Shown one piece after another: positions 1 through 11,494 of a DNA stretch of 64,000 bases. The notes under the pieces were generated by a model that did no database searches, was not told where the DNA came from, and saw only the letters and a program-made list of their open reading frames with translations. The first letter of the stretch is position 1. Every line of letters starts with the position of its first letter. Source of the stretch: Tetrapyrgos nigripes (lineage: Eukaryota; Basidiomycota; Agaricomycetes; Agaricales; Campanellaceae); assembly GCA_013368315.1 (NCBI GenBank), contig JAACJM010000080.1:282634-346633 (forward strand), written 5' to 3'. The translations under genes were made by a program, and so were the position numbers.

Positions 1-2417
1 AACCTGTTGTGGCATTTGAATGGCTTCAAAATGGTCTTTTGCTTTTTCGCCTTCTGCTTTGGCCTGATTCAGATAGCCTTGCGAATGAAAAACATTGCAA
101 GGCCGAACAAGCATTGACCAGTTCCCAACCTATCACCAATCCCTCGAATCGCTCTTGGGCTTGCTGAAACATGACCTTTGCATCTTCAGGTTGGGATAGT
201 TCTAGGTATATATCTCCTAGACTTTGCAAACATTGAGCAGCATTCTGCCTGGCACCAATACACTCAAATTGCTCTTTGGCTTGCTGATACAGGACCTTTG
301 CATCCTCATACTCATTTAGTGTCTGGCATATATTCCCTATGCTTTGCAAGCATTGGGCAGCTCCCAACATGGATCCCACCTTCTCAAGTTGCTCTTTGGC
401 TTGCTGAAGCACCATCTTTGCATCCTCATGTTGGGATAACATCATGCATATATCTCCTAGGCTTTGCAAGCACTGGGCAAATCCTAGAATATGACCAACC
501 CCTTCAAATATCTCTTTGGCTTGCTGAAGCATGACCTTTGCATCCTCATATTGGGCTAGCATCTTACATATATCTCCTAGGCTTTGCAAGCAGTCAGCAG
601 CTCCCAGTCTGTACCCAACCCCCTCAAATTGTTGTTTGGCTTGCTCAAACATGACTTTTGCATTCTCATGTTGAGATAACATCCTGCATATATTCCCCAG
701 GCTTTGCAAGCATTCAGCAACTCCTCTCATATCTCCAATGCTTTCATATAGTTCCCTTGCCTGTTGTAGCTTCTGCTGTGATTGTGTATAATCACATTGA
801 TAAAAAAAGATTGTCCCTAATCTTTGGTAACATTTTGCTTGTGTTTGTTCAATTGTGTTGTTCATAGATATACTGCTAGTACTTGTGATCACATCTAGAT
901 TACCAGCCTCTTCATTTATCTGGCTTTTATAAAGCTCCTCCACACAATTGATTACTTCAATAGCCTTCCCATATTCTCCCATAAAGCTCAAAATACTTTC
1001 TTGGAGAAACATCATTTCAGTTTGATCACTCAAAATCATCTGTGACTTCCATTCCAGATGTTTCTCAACCAATGGAAGAAGACCTGGATAGTATTTTTTA
1101 TAGTTACACAATGTTCTTAGCACCTTCATATGTGATTTTTCAAATGACCTCTTGATCTGGATCTCAAGAATTTTGAATATATTCCCAATGTGCTGTTCAA
1201 GCTGATTATCTCTTGCAATGGAATCTTGAGGTAAATTGTCTATGAATGATTCATAAAACTTCCAGATCTGATCTTCAAGATGCTCTGTTCCCTGAAAAAC
1301 CAAGACATCTTCTCCTGTTGCAGAAAGCTTTTCCCCAAGGACATTCAGAGTCAGCTGAATTGACACCTCAATACTTGCAAGTCTGTTGTCCTGCTCTCCA
1401 ATTTTCTTGAGCACTGCAGCCTTTTGGATATTCCACATTTCCATTAGGTCATTCAATGGCAGTTCTTTGGCAAGCTCCCCAATGAGCATGATAGCCAAGG
1501 GCATACCATCCATTTGAATTAGCAGCTTCTCCAAAATAGGATCCTCCTCCTTGATTGTATACTCTCCATTAGAACTAAAAGAACAGAAAGCTTCCTTGGC
1601 TGCACTCAGCTCAAGAGGAGGCAAACCTGATTGACCTCCAAGTTTGTGCCATTTAATTTGTCCAGGACCATCAGTTCCTCTCATAGTCACAATGACTGAC
1701 ACTGACTTGGCACTGCAGATGTCTTCCATTAAGTTCTTGACTTCAGTTTGGCCTTTGCTGTTCCAGGGGGTCTCAAAATTGTCCAGAATCAACATGACCC
1801 TTTGATCACCTTTGAGATAAGCCAGCAATATGTCCAAAGGTCCCTTTCCTTGGGCCACCTGCAGTCCAATGGCCTGCACCAATCCTTGAATAAGGTTTAT
1901 TGCATCTGGAAGCATTCCACAGGAGATGAAGTAGCATCTCTCTGCAAATTTCTCTTTGATCAAGAGATTTTGCATGACATGCAAGGCAACAGATGTTTTT
2001 GCCTATTCCTCCAGCTCCAAGAATAGCAATATGGACCTGGTTGGTTTCATACAGAATGCTAACTGCTTCTTTCACAAGGTTGGTTCTCCCAGTGAATACA
2101 GCTGGAAATTGAGATGTTCGAAGAAGCAGATCTCTGAAATTATAAAAGTTATATAAATTAGTCAATCATGGGAGGCTTGTACATACTCTGCTGTGATTTC
2201 CTGAAGGGAAATCTTGTCAGTGTTGAATTCTGGTGGGAAATTGTCACTTACCCTTGGTTTATTCTCTGGAAAATCTGCAAATAGCCTGTGTAAGTATTCC
2301 ACTAATGTGAAAAATGGAGTACTAGTACTTACTGGTAATGTTGTGCTGAGCTCGAGAAACGAAATTCCGCTGGTTTCCAATACCAGTTTGATTGAGGCCA
2401 TTATTCATTGGTTCCAT
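1..2417 (-). pseudogene. NB-ARC/TPR NLR-like (STAND) gene, frameshifted and cut by the window edge
   Basis: A signal-transducing NTPase of the fungal NLR type, the cytosolic switch proteins tied to non-self recognition. Reading leftwards from ATG 2417, I infer introns at 2333-2275, 2251-2201 and 2186-2134; all have GTAAGT or GTATGT donors and keep frame. The protein shows a P-loop (GAGGIGK), Walker B (VMLILDNFETPWN), a sensor segment (IVTMRG) and the GMPLA motif. An alpha-helical linker follows, then six TPRs of 40 residues. An extra A in the run at 1996-2000 shifts frame immediately after the P-loop Lys; removing it restores GKTSVALHV. Two further one-base losses near 139-142 and 78-80 break the last TPR, after which coding continues off the edge. 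The N-terminal effector domain is unclear. Family call is firm; pseudogene status assumes the indels are real. Confidence 0.85.
140..860 (-). repeat. 120-bp tandem repeat encoding the NLR TPR array
   Basis: Six consecutive 120-bp units encode 40-residue TPRs with the shared core CLQSLGDIC and AKVMxQQAKE. Adjacent units are much more alike in DNA than is needed for the fold. The long conserved stretch around CTTTGCAAGC recurs at exact 120-bp spacing. This points to recent duplication or gene conversion between units. Confidence 0.85.
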
Positions 2418-2814
2418 ATCTGAAGCTTGTTATTCATAAAAGCATCTCCAGTTTTAATTCCCACTCACCTCAAAGAAACTTTGCACAATTGTGAGGTTGC
2501 TGTTTGTATCACAAAGGGTTGAAAAGTGTCTCAACAACGTGATCAGAACTCGAGAAGCTGCGTTTGATCCCATCATTTCAAAATGATGGCTTTCCGACTC
2601 ACGGAAACCTCTATCAATAGTATTATTGCTTACATGGAGCAGCAACGTGTTCAGTACCTGGATCAACAACGTGATGGCGACTGCGGCGTTACTATATGTC
2701 GGAAATTTCATTTCGGCATTATAATGACATGAGCATTATAAGTCCATTACAATTGCCGGCATTGGGCCAAATTGGTTACGCGGCCGGCCGCCGGCTTATA
2801 AGGCGCTTATAATT
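2418..2814 (-). other. NLR upstream region with a possible 5' exon
   Basis: The minus strand holds an 85-codon open frame (2711-2454) ending at a good donor (GTGAGT at 2468), with a possible acceptor at 2420. Joining them puts a stop in frame, so I do not include this exon in the NLR model. It may be a 5' UTR exon or the remains of the N-terminal domain. Around 2782 there is a GC-rich palindromic run (GGCCGGCCGCCGGC). Confidence 0.25.
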
Positions 2815-3316
2815 ACGAGGCCAAATGAAATGAGGTTGAGTTTATTACACTCGACTTCTGCTTGTGGCTATGCTTAAACGGTCCGTCTATTCATCTGATA
2901 AACGGGTTTGGATCGGAGTGATCCGTGGGGCTGTGTTTCTAGCTTTGTCCTGGTGTGATCCGACAGAAAGAAATATTAGTTCCGACGCAACAGGCGGCCG
3001 CGCCTACTGCCGGCAAATTCCGTTCGCGCCACGCGATGTATTATGAGGCCAAAGAAAATGAGGATGAGTTTTCTACACTCGGTTTCTGCGTGTGGGCCGT
3101 GCTATGTTAAAGCCTCCCGATTTTCCCCGTCCGTCTTTTTCCGTCACTTGCCCCTATTATTAAGCTCCGGGCCGCAACTCTCACTGCCTTTTTTCAACCT
3201 CTTCGCAAGTTAGAAAACCTACATGATTCATTTTTTATTTTCATTTCTTGTATTTTCAACATTACCTTCTGGCCTCGTACTCGCCACGCCCGGGCGCTGG
3301 CCCACAACTCTTTCAT
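2815..3316 (+). repeat. Dispersed repeat family B, copy 1
   Basis: This stretch recurs in reverse at 29557-30750 (interrupted there by a MITE) and in part at 10202-10437. It contains an internal direct duplication: the opening of about 65 bp (GAGGCCAAATGAAATGAGG) returns diverged at 3047-3120. Copies 1 and 3 share sequence up to about CTCTTTCAT. No target duplication or coding frame was found, so the element class is unknown. Confidence 0.75.
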
Positions 3317-3805
3317 ATTAATAGTCAGAATCACCCAGAAGCCAGGAGTATGACACGCTGTCTGGGACTGAGATTAGTGTATGGGACAGTGTATGGAATA
3401 GATTGAATGCACATAGGGCACCGTACAGTAGGCTAGATTCAGGTATGATATGAGGAACAATACTACTAGTAAAAGCGGATAGCGGCGGCATCGTGAGGCG
3501 TCGTGAGCTTTGTTACCTTCTCCACATCGCAATGCGTACATTGCCCAAGTCCATAGGCTAGACTCATTGTTCCCTATCGCCAATGTCAGGCCTGGCACAG
3601 CTTCCGTCCAGGAAATATAACTCTATCATGGCCATATTTCTCCAGCTCGCAGTTTTGGGAATATATCGCTCAATGTCGCGTTTGAATGAGTTATGAACCT
3701 TGGCGGGTACCGGTTAGTAGCCCTGGTGGGTAACCTGTCTGCTCCAAAGTATGTAGATAGTTTCAGCATAGCAGAAATGAGTAGCTAGACATAATAAAGT
3801 ATTTT
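3317..3805. other. Intergenic, no gene seen
   Basis: No coding frame with domain content, no repeat shared with the rest of the window and no RNA gene could be supported here. The open frame at 3598-3374 on the minus strand has no recognisable features. Confidence 0.4.
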
Positions 3806-4138
3806 TTGAAACAGTCTACCATTGCTTTTTCTACTTTCAAAGATTTCAGCCACAGTTTGGCATGTGAAGAGAAACCTTACGCAATTGCTCTTGTTCAACC
3901 TTATAAAGTGGTAGCTCGGAATCGAAGAAGTGAAATCGACAGGGCATTAGGTTTAATTCGAATTTGTAAAGAAGATGACAGTGAGCTCATCCCCGTCGCT
4001 TCCATTATTCGAGGAGTCATTGCTGTTGATGTTGATGATGAGTCACTCATCCCAGAGAAATTCATTTTTGACTTGCGTGATGGAGATCTCTTTTTACGAA
4101 TGAAAGACATGTTTCCGGGATATACCAATGTATGTTAA
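3806..4138 (+). pseudogene. C-terminal fragment resembling fungal Plavaka/KDZ-type transposase proteins
   Basis: An isolated frame of 110 codons reads YAIALVQPYK at residue 27, IRGVIAVDVDDES near 70 and DGDLFLRMKDMFPG near the end. From memory, the pattern of a short beta-rich module ending in D-x-D-x-FLRM is common at the C-terminus of large transposase-encoded proteins of Agaricomycetes. None of the catalytic part is present, so this would be a stranded fragment. The family assignment is tentative; it could be an exon of an unrecognised host gene. Confidence 0.35.
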
Positions 4139-4318
4139 TCACATCTTGGTGGCTGCACAATATGTACGTACGACTTACAGTCTGAATCATGTAACTCTTT
4201 GAGTCATTAGCGTGATGGAAGATAAATTCAACCTTGAGGCAAAGCTTATTCTCCACAACTTGTACCAGAACCACATTGACGTCCATCCCGAGTCACTCAT
4301 CCAAGTTTACCTTTCATC

Positions 4319-5952
4319 ATGTCTGCCTCAACAATGAATTCAACTGCAAATATTAGGGAGAATGACGATGACCTGACCCCCATTGAGCTTTCTGCTGTGA
4401 ATGAATCACCGGCGGTCCTTCTTGACGCATGTGCCGTTCCTGAAAATTTCCTTTCACTTCTCTGTGGTTTTTTTGCTTACACAGTTCTTCCAGAGTCTAC
4501 GAAAATCTCGAATTCAAAACCAGGAGCTTAGGAAACGCTGCACCGATCTTCAACGACAGGTCACAGAACTTCAGTCACAGGCACAAACCACAACACGCAG
4601 TGGCTGAGCCAAGAAGCAAGGCAATTCAAGTCTTGGTGAAGCACTCCAGGCCCACACTCGTCTGTTCGGAACGCTACGCACTCATCGTTCAACCTTGGAT
4701 TGATACTGTAATTTTCCTGCAGCCTCCATCATCAGACACTCCGGATCCCAATTCCCTTGATCGGTATCAAACATTTGAGGTCTACAAGAATGGAAATGCA
4801 GCAGAGTTATACAGGTATCTGGAGACTGCACTGGATCTAGTTGATGCCACGATGAGTCTTCCTGCTTTTCAAGATGAGGTGTGTGCCATCTATTTTTAAC
4901 CAGCATTCTTCTAATTAAATGATCGTCAGTTTGTGAAGCAGGTCAATAATGAACGATCGGTCTCACTCAAGACCCTTCGTGACAACGCTATTTTCATCTT
5001 CACGGATCTTCATTTTTTGAATACAATCTGGAAGGCACTAGTTGGAGGCGAACGAGCAGCATCAAACATCCCCAAATCCCTTTCCATTTCTCCTTGTAAA
5101 ACCCTTGAAAACAGAAACTTTCCACCTATCTTTTACCACGTCAGTGACACCTCAAATCAGCTATTCATGAACGAGTATCAGCACAAGGTATGTGTTCAGC
5201 AAGTGGTATTGTCAAGATTTCTTTCAGATTCACATCACTCTAGATTATCAAAACTGCATTACATGGACCCAGCTCTATTTCTGCAGACAGTCATTCTCCA
5301 CCATCCAGATCCTTGCTCGGCAGTATGTGGGGAGTCACGCGAGTAAATGCATCTCTTATTGCCCGGTCTGCCGTGGTTGTGTGTCTCCAATCTCTCAGCT
5401 TTGTTTCTACATTTGCTGATAAGATTCATTTTCTGTTCACAGCTTCGCTTTTTAATTTCCCCAGACACTATTCTTCAAGAAATTGGTGCGGTGTCCAAAA
5501 TCCCTTATCGCAAAGCATTCTACATGTATCGTGCTCTTATTATCAAAGGTCAAATTGAGAAAGCAGAGTATACAACACTCCTATTTGACTACTACAACAA
5601 GCGTGTTCAATCAGATGGAGAAGGGGAACACTTCACTGGGCTGGATGAGTTGGAGGAGATGACAGAAATGATGGATCGCTTGTATGCTCCAGGGACTGAT
5701 GCCAGTATCAGCACACCTGGAACATCTTCCACTAATCAATTGTCGCTTCCCCCTCCTTCTACATCTGCACATGCACATGTGCCAGTGCCAAATACACCCT
5801 CGTCTCACCCTTCTGGTCCAGGTGATGTAATCCCAGCTGCTGTCAGTATGCCACGGGTACAGTCAACACCTGTGGGGGTACCTGAACCCGTGCAGACACC
5901 AACAATTGACGCACCTGAAGCTGCTCGGCCTCTCTGTGCCACCAGGTCATGA
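4319..5952 (+). CDS. Spliced protein-coding gene of unrecognised family, probably Agaricomycete-specific
   Basis: Several exons with good junctions form one plausible gene: introns 4879-4929 (GTGTGT..CGTCAG), 5188-5227 (GTATGT..TTTCAG) and one ending at 5442 (TTCACAG). The product has a short coiled coil near 4520-4600 (RCTDLQRQVTELQSQ), a helical middle (FVKQVNNERSVSLKTLRDNA), a block WGVTRVNASLIARSAVVV, then LRFLISPDT and SKIPYRKAFYMYR. The tail (5690-5950) is Pro/Ser/Thr-rich and likely disordered. I recall the WGVT.. / ..RFxxSPD.. / ..SKI.Y.. pattern from many Agaricomycete hypothetical proteins but know no function. The 5' end is uncertain: ATG 4319 may belong to a separate exon, and the frame between 5228 and 5330 needs another splice. 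Confidence 0.5.
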
Positions 5953-6117
5953 GTGCGCAGTGCTCGGAAATAATCGGGTATGAATATATACATTTACTTG
6001 CATTTACCTGACGTTGTACTGTACCATACTATGTTCTCTGATTGAAATTGATTCATTTGTATATACACACACTTGGTTTTGGAAAGAATGACTGCAGCAA
6101 GTGAGTCATAGAGACGC

Positions 6118-8651
6118 TGATATGCTGTACAAAATTTGCGTATAGAAATGCTAATTGGCAGTTAGAAAGCTGATTCACCACTTCAATTGGTATATAAAAG
6201 AACTAGAGTGAGTCCCAAACTGCTAGTTAAAGTGTTAGTGGAATAAGTGTATGCACACTTATGGATAGGATATGCTTATTTGTTAGGATACATACAAAGG
6301 GTTGTAGTACGTAGCTTCTTTATTCAAATAACAAGTACTAAGTAAGTATACCAAGTACAAGTAACCACTAGGCAGTCTAATGGATCTACACATGAATGGG
6401 GGCTTTAAGTACTTAAGGTTGAACCTGGTGAGGTAAATACCAGGTAATTCGCAGTACTCAAGGATAAGTTCTTGATGTTGCGGGTAGAAGAATCAATTGA
6501 TATGCAGTCGTGGATTCGACGGCAGCCGTTAGGCAAACGTATCAAGTGATTAGTAGTATTGGATGTGAGTTTATGCAGTCAAGTAACTTGACGGCAACCT
6601 TAAGGCAAAGCAATAATAGTCTACTAAGTATATTTAGGTACGTAGGTTACAAAATAGCAGACTGGGGATCCACGAATCCCCAGCTAGCTTTTATACATGC
6701 AAGATTTAAATTTATTATCTACAGATCCGTCTTCACACACTGCCCTCTGAGTCTCCTTGACTCACGGGGACTCCTCCTGACTTGTTTCTGACTCCAGAAC
6801 AGCTCTCTGCGACTCCTTCATGGTTCCGTACCATTTTTGACTCATCTTGACTCTTTTCCGCTTCCCGGTTAGCATCCGAAATCACTGGTACACCTTGGTA
6901 CCAGCTGATCTCACTATTCGGTCCTTTCTTCAGGGTTGTGGGATCAACAACGCTTCTTTAAATTGTCTCTTGTTGCCCATATTTGGCAACGTGTATTCCG
7001 TATTCCTACTTGGATGTTACATCGGTTCCTTTGCGATGTCCTCCGGGATTCTTCTCCACTGGTCATTCATGGTGACGTGGGTTGTACGCTTTGACGCATC
7101 GCATCTCTGGTCGCGTCGTAACATTATTCTAAGTACTATGGTTGATGTGTACGGTGCTTCAGTTATAGCAGCAGATCCACCATGTACTATACAATGTTCT
7201 ATAAGGACTTTGTAACCATTCCTACTATAACACGCTTAGTACTGCCAGTGTGATTCAAGGGAAAGTGAAGCCCCTATCCACAGGCAAGGAACACGTAGGC
7301 TATACAACCCAGACTCTAGCACTAAACGATCACTGGTTTAGAAATGGCGCCATAATCAGAGAAATCAGAGGAAAGCCCTAGTAACTGACTATGTCCGAAC
7401 TAGCGGTATAACAAGAAATACCTCGCTTGTAAGCAAAATAGAAGGAATAGTCTTTTGCAAGGCAGTAAGGATAGAAAAGTAGGACAAAGTATATATCTAC
7501 GAGTTCCTAGAAAGCTCAGCTTTCACAATGCACTAAAGGGATGAACTAGCGGTGAAGGAATAAAGCCCATAGTTCATTACTGCCAGTATGTGAACTAAGG
7601 AAGGAGTCATAATGAGAGAACCCCCAAAAGGGTAAAGCTATTTCCAAATGCAGCAGTAAGATCGGCAAGATGTGTGCCTGATGACTGAGGCGTTCTCGTT
7701 GGTACAAGCGTGACTACAAAAGATATGCAGGACCTTATAGAGAGCAGGACTTATCTATAAGAACTAACTGGCAGTATACTAGCAACAAGGTCTATAAACA
7801 CCAAGCCTATAGTAGCGCCAGAAAAACATAGGAGGAGGAATAAGCAAGGACTATGCAAACCTATAACAACTGATTGGCGGTAAAGGAATGTGAGTCATAC
7901 AAGTGGAGCCCAGCATGGATGGTGGAGCTATGTGAGTCAGAATGACTATGGCCGCCAGTTCCAGGAAGGTACTCTTAGTCAAGAGGATGAAGTGAAGGGA
8001 ACATAGAAAGCCCTATTAGTTTAGATAATATTCTACATTTCATAGATACCCTAATTAGAAAGTACCTACTTAATCTAGTAGTACGGACAAACATGGACTG
8101 GCAATTAGACTAATATTTCTGTTTTTCCTGGGTACCTTTTAGCGGACATTAAAAAGAAATGTAGAACTGTATAGTAGTAGCTGCAAGTAGTATAAAAGGA
8201 CTAGGTATTTCTCATAGTTACTCAAGCCATGTACTGTAGAGTATCAGTCATCTCACTAGCGCTAGCTGTAGAGACTGCGAAACACAGACTATGCTTCTAC
8301 CAAATCTACCTCACTTGCATCGAGTATAAACATAGTGTGTTGGAATCAATAGTGTTGAATCAAATTTGTTGGTTTTGTGTGTTACCTTTTGTGAAATTGG
8401 TTATAAGGCATTTGGGCCTACAAATGGTGAAATTGAAACTGTTGGTTTATACCTTTGTGGACTTGTTATAGTCTTTGTGTGTGTTTAACTTGTGTGCACT
8501 CATGCAAAAACCTTACCAAAAACCCCAAAAGTCCTTGTAGTACAAGTGAACTGTTGAGTATTCTGACTACTCAGAACACTCGCACTTTACAATTTGTATA
8601 GAAGTCTCTAAGTTTGTGTTTCTTCTACACTTACACAAAAGACACCTATTA
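6118..8651 (+). repeat. Repeat family A, copy 1 (1.69 kb plus nested LTR); probably a long solo LTR
   Basis: Matches 10838-14478 along its length once nested insertions are removed (1686 versus 1690 bp). Both copies begin (T)GATATGC and end CACCTATTA. A TATA box (TATAAAAGG near 8190) lies roughly 470 bp from the 3' end in each copy, as expected for an LTR promoter followed by R-U5. There are no coding frames. This copy has no clear target duplication. An LTR identity is inferred, not proven; a non-autonomous DNA element is the alternative. Confidence 0.65.
6281..7123 (+). mobile_element. Solo LTR nested in repeat A copy 1
   Basis: Comparison with copy 2 of the host repeat, which is uninterrupted here, shows an 843-bp insertion. 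It starts TGTTAGGATAC, ends GTCGTAACA (TGTTA/TAACA terminal inverted repeat) and is flanked by perfect TTATT duplications at 6276-6280 and 7124-7128. TG..CA ends with a 5-bp duplication are the signature of an LTR retrotransposon. No internal region remains, so it is a solo LTR from recombination between two LTRs. Open frames inside it are not genes. Confidence 0.88.
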
Positions 8652-8730
8652 ACACCAACAAGCAGGGTAAGTGTGTACTCTGTGCCTCCAATAGATGGTT
8701 GAACTGAGCTAGGGCTCTACACTTATATTG

Positions 8731-8819
8731 GCAGCTTGGCCTAGAGGTCTATAGCATGTGTTTCATGGAAAATTACCTAATATTTGGTGAGGTTTCTGGT
8801 TCAATTCTCGCGAGTTGCT
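8731..8819 (+). other. tRNA-like sequence with pol III box A and B motifs (SINE head or tRNA pseudogene)
   Basis: The ends GCAGCTT and GAGTTGC can form a seven-pair acceptor stem if G-T pairs are allowed. Box A-like TGGCCTAGAGGT sits at 8737-8748 and box B-like GGTTCAATTCT at about 8799. The T stem pairs poorly (3 of 5) and no convincing anticodon arm was found. I read it as a decayed tRNA or the head of a tRNA-derived SINE, not a working tRNA gene. Confidence 0.35.
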
Positions 8820-9357
8820 CATGATAATATGCAAGCGTGCGAGTCTAATACATAGAGCGGTTGGTATTCAATATGATACCTGACACCCATCAGCTCAGCT
8901 CCAAATTATAATGGGGCATAACGCCATCAAGCTGCCATCTTATCATTATTTCCTCTTTTCAATAATGGGCTGTAATGCCGGATTTCATTACCATCATTAT
9001 GAGGGCTCACAGCTGGTTATGGCTGGATTTAGAGATTTCTGACATATATGAATAGTGCGACTGTTACATGTACTTGGTTCTCCATTTTCCTCTACTCAAT
9101 TTAGGCTACTTAGGCCCATAGTCTCCAACTCCAATGAAGCTCACACTTTCTTCATCTTCCACTACGATAGTGAAATCTTGTATTCCAAGGTCATATATTC
9201 CCCCCCTCCATAACACTGCACCTCTATCAGATCCCTCACATCAATTACTATCCTACCATCCACCTTACATTGCAAAAAGCAAATCAACACCATACCATAG
9301 TCTCTCATATTTTTTGCGTGTCATCAAACAACCCCGTTTTGGCTCTGTAATTTCCTA
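8820..9357. other. Non-coding interval
   Basis: No supported gene. The 74-codon frame at 9134-9358 is serine-rich with no domain signal. Confidence 0.35.
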
Positions 9358-9510
9358 ATCACCTGCCGTGGGACTACCGTCATGAAGATGATGTACTCGA
9401 TTTCATTGGTAAGGAATTAGAGTAGATGTACATCATGGTGGGCTAAACCACATCTACACCCAGCATGTTTGTAAAGGACCACACCGTGTATATCTATCTA
9501 TCTTTCACAT
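9358..9510 (+). repeat. Dispersed repeat C, copy 1 (inverted partner at 26347-26495)
   Basis: About 150 bp, including CACCTGCCGTGG, CTCGATTTCATTGGTAAGGA and CATCTACACCCAGCATGTTT, returns as a diverged reverse complement 17 kb away. It ends in a TATC microsatellite in both copies. Neither copy codes for protein. Confidence 0.8.
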
Positions 9511-10201
9511 CTCATCTCATCTCAAAAGTCTATAATATACATATATCCCTATAATTTCCTTTCTTTTCTTTCTTTAGCATCTAGAGTACATATGTGTACT
9601 CATACTAGTGAGGCTTCAAGCCTTTAAGCTTTAAGTTCAAGTTTAAGCAGGAGATGGGAAATGTGAAGTGGGAACAGGAAGCGGGAACAAGAAGGGTTTT
9701 GAAGGCAAGCAGGCAGATGTTTGGTGTCCTAGTTTTACGCTTACTCTTAAGTGTGCATTTGTGCAGAAGGGGGAAGAGGTAAGATGGGTTGGAGGTTGTA
9801 GCCCTGGATACAGTAGAATACATCATAATGAATAAGGTAATAATGAATAATTGCTCATAATGAATACACTTTTGGCTCTCCCAAACTGATGTTTATAGCC
9901 AAAAACATATATCGTAAGGAATAACCACCATAATGAATAGCTTTGGGCTGTCTCCCAACACTATTCATTATGAGGTATTTGACTGTATGTCCTAGGTGCT
10001 GGAGCAGGGTTGGAAGGGAAAAGAAAGGGACTAAGTTTCCTCTGTTTGAACTTGGAGTGAAGGTACTGGATGGCTCAGGACTTGACTGTCACTGATCCAC
10101 CATCACTTGTCTCCAGATATCTGAGGTTTGTACAAGGGTTTGATCATTCTTCATGATCATTGATGTAAATGATTTGCTTGCATGAGTGGGCATCCAAAGT
10201 T
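9511..10201. other. Non-coding interval with a small palindromic element
   Basis: 9854-9974 begins CTCATAATGAATA and ends with its reverse complement TATTCATTATGAG, giving 13-bp inverted ends around about 95 bp. No clean target duplication flanks it, so a MITE is possible but unproven. Nothing else is supported here. Confidence 0.35.
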
Positions 10202-10437
10202 ATGAGGCCAAATGAAATGAGGTTGAGTTTATTACACTCAACTTCTGCTTGTGGCTATGCTTAAACAGTCCTGTCTATCTGTCTGATAAATGTGTTTGGA
10301 CCAGAGTGATCTGTGGGGCTGTGTTTCTAGCTTTGTCCTGGTGCATTTCCATGTGATCCGACAGAAAGAAATATTAGTTGCAATGCAATAGGTGGCCACA
10401 CCTACTGCTGGCAAATTCTGTTTGCGCCACACAATGC
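10202..10437 (+). repeat. Dispersed repeat B, copy 2, CpG-depleted
   Basis: Corresponds to 2816-3040 of copy 1 (one 230-bp unit). Many CpG sites of copy 1 read TpG or CpA here, for example CTACTGCCGGCAAATTCCG becomes CTACTGCTGGCAAATTCTG. A 9-bp insertion (CATTTCCAT) sits in the middle. Confidence 0.8.
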
Positions 10438-10593
10438 GTAAGGAAAGGCAGTTGTTTGGTCTTATAATTTCTGAAAGCCTTTATGGCAAGTTGTTTTCAT
10501 GACTCCAGACATATCCACTGGCCAACACATCCCTTCAACCAACAAAGAATGGCTGAAGACAACCAGGACAACTAAGAACAAGAGAAAGTCTTG

Positions 10594-10806
10594 ATGGCAG
10601 GCACACCCAAGTCAGAAAAAGAGGCATCATCAAAGATTTGCCTTGTACTACTACTACTTCTACTAATCCCAGCTTGCTTTTACACTGTTGATTATTTGCT
10701 ACAGACTGAGAATGGTATATGTAAAACATCAAAAAATATGTACAACATGTCCAATACTAAAAAGTGTAAATGTTGGTGCGAAAAGCACAAAGATGAAGAT
10801 AACTGA
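10594..10806 (+). CDS. Possible small membrane protein, 70 residues
   Basis: An ATG-started frame gives a charged N-terminus (MAGTPKSEKEASSK), one hydrophobic segment of about 20 residues (ICLVLLLLLLIPACFYTVDY) and a Lys- and Cys-rich tail (KKCKCWCEKHKDED). That is the layout of a single-pass small protein, but I recognise no family and see no introns or promoter. It lies between decayed repeats and may be a chance frame. Confidence 0.22.
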   Translation: MAGTPKSEKEASSKICLVLLLLLLIPACFYTVDYLLQTENGICKTSKNMYNMSNTKKCKCWCEKHKDEDN

Positions 10807-11494
10807 AACAAAAGATTGAAGAAGTCCAACAACTGATGATATGCCAGACAAAATTTGCATATAGAAACATTAATTGGCAGTTAGAAAGCTGGTTCACCAC
10901 TTCAATTGGAATATAAAGGACTAGAGTGAGTCCCGAACTGCTAGTTAAAGTGCTAGTGGACTAAGTGTATGCACCAGTATAATAAAGCTAAGTACTTATG
11001 AATAGGATATGCTTATTCTAAGTACTATGGTTGATGTGTACAGTGCTTCAGTTATAGTAGCAGATCTACCCAATATACTATACAAAGTTCTATAAAGGCT
11101 TTGTAACAATTCCTACTATAGTGTGACTCAAGGGAAAGTGAAGCCCCTATTCATGGGCAAGGAACACGTCAGCTATACAACCCAGACTGTAGCAAATGAT
11201 CACTGGTTGAGAATTGCACCATAATCGGAGAAATCAGAGGAAAACCCTAGTGACTGACTATGTCTGAACTAGCAGTATAACAATCAATACCTTGCTTATA
11301 AGCAAAACAAAAGGAATAGTCTTTTGAAAGACAGCAAGGATAGATAAGCAGGACAAAGTATATATGTATGAGCTCCTAGAAAGCTCAGCTTTCATATGGT
11401 ATTAAAGGGATGGACTTGTAAGGGCAACTCCTGACATGTGAGGCACTCACTCAACAACTGCAGGAGGAGATCCAAAGAGAAAAACTCAAAGATA

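Noticed and set aside
1996..2000. Treating the NLR frameshift as a programmed shift or an intron
   Set aside because: The site is a plain run of five A's inside the P-loop codons. No splice sites or slippery heptamer fit, and removing one A restores the motif exactly.
6510..7215. Two plus-strand frames (93 and 122 codons)
   Set aside because: They lie inside or run across the end of the solo LTR 6281-7123, whose boundaries are proven by the empty site in the sister repeat.
8229..8471. Frame shared by both copies of repeat A (also 14029-14259)
   Set aside because: The two copies diverge by frameshifting indels within the frame, so it is not conserved as protein. It lies downstream of the repeat's own TATA box, as R-U5 would.
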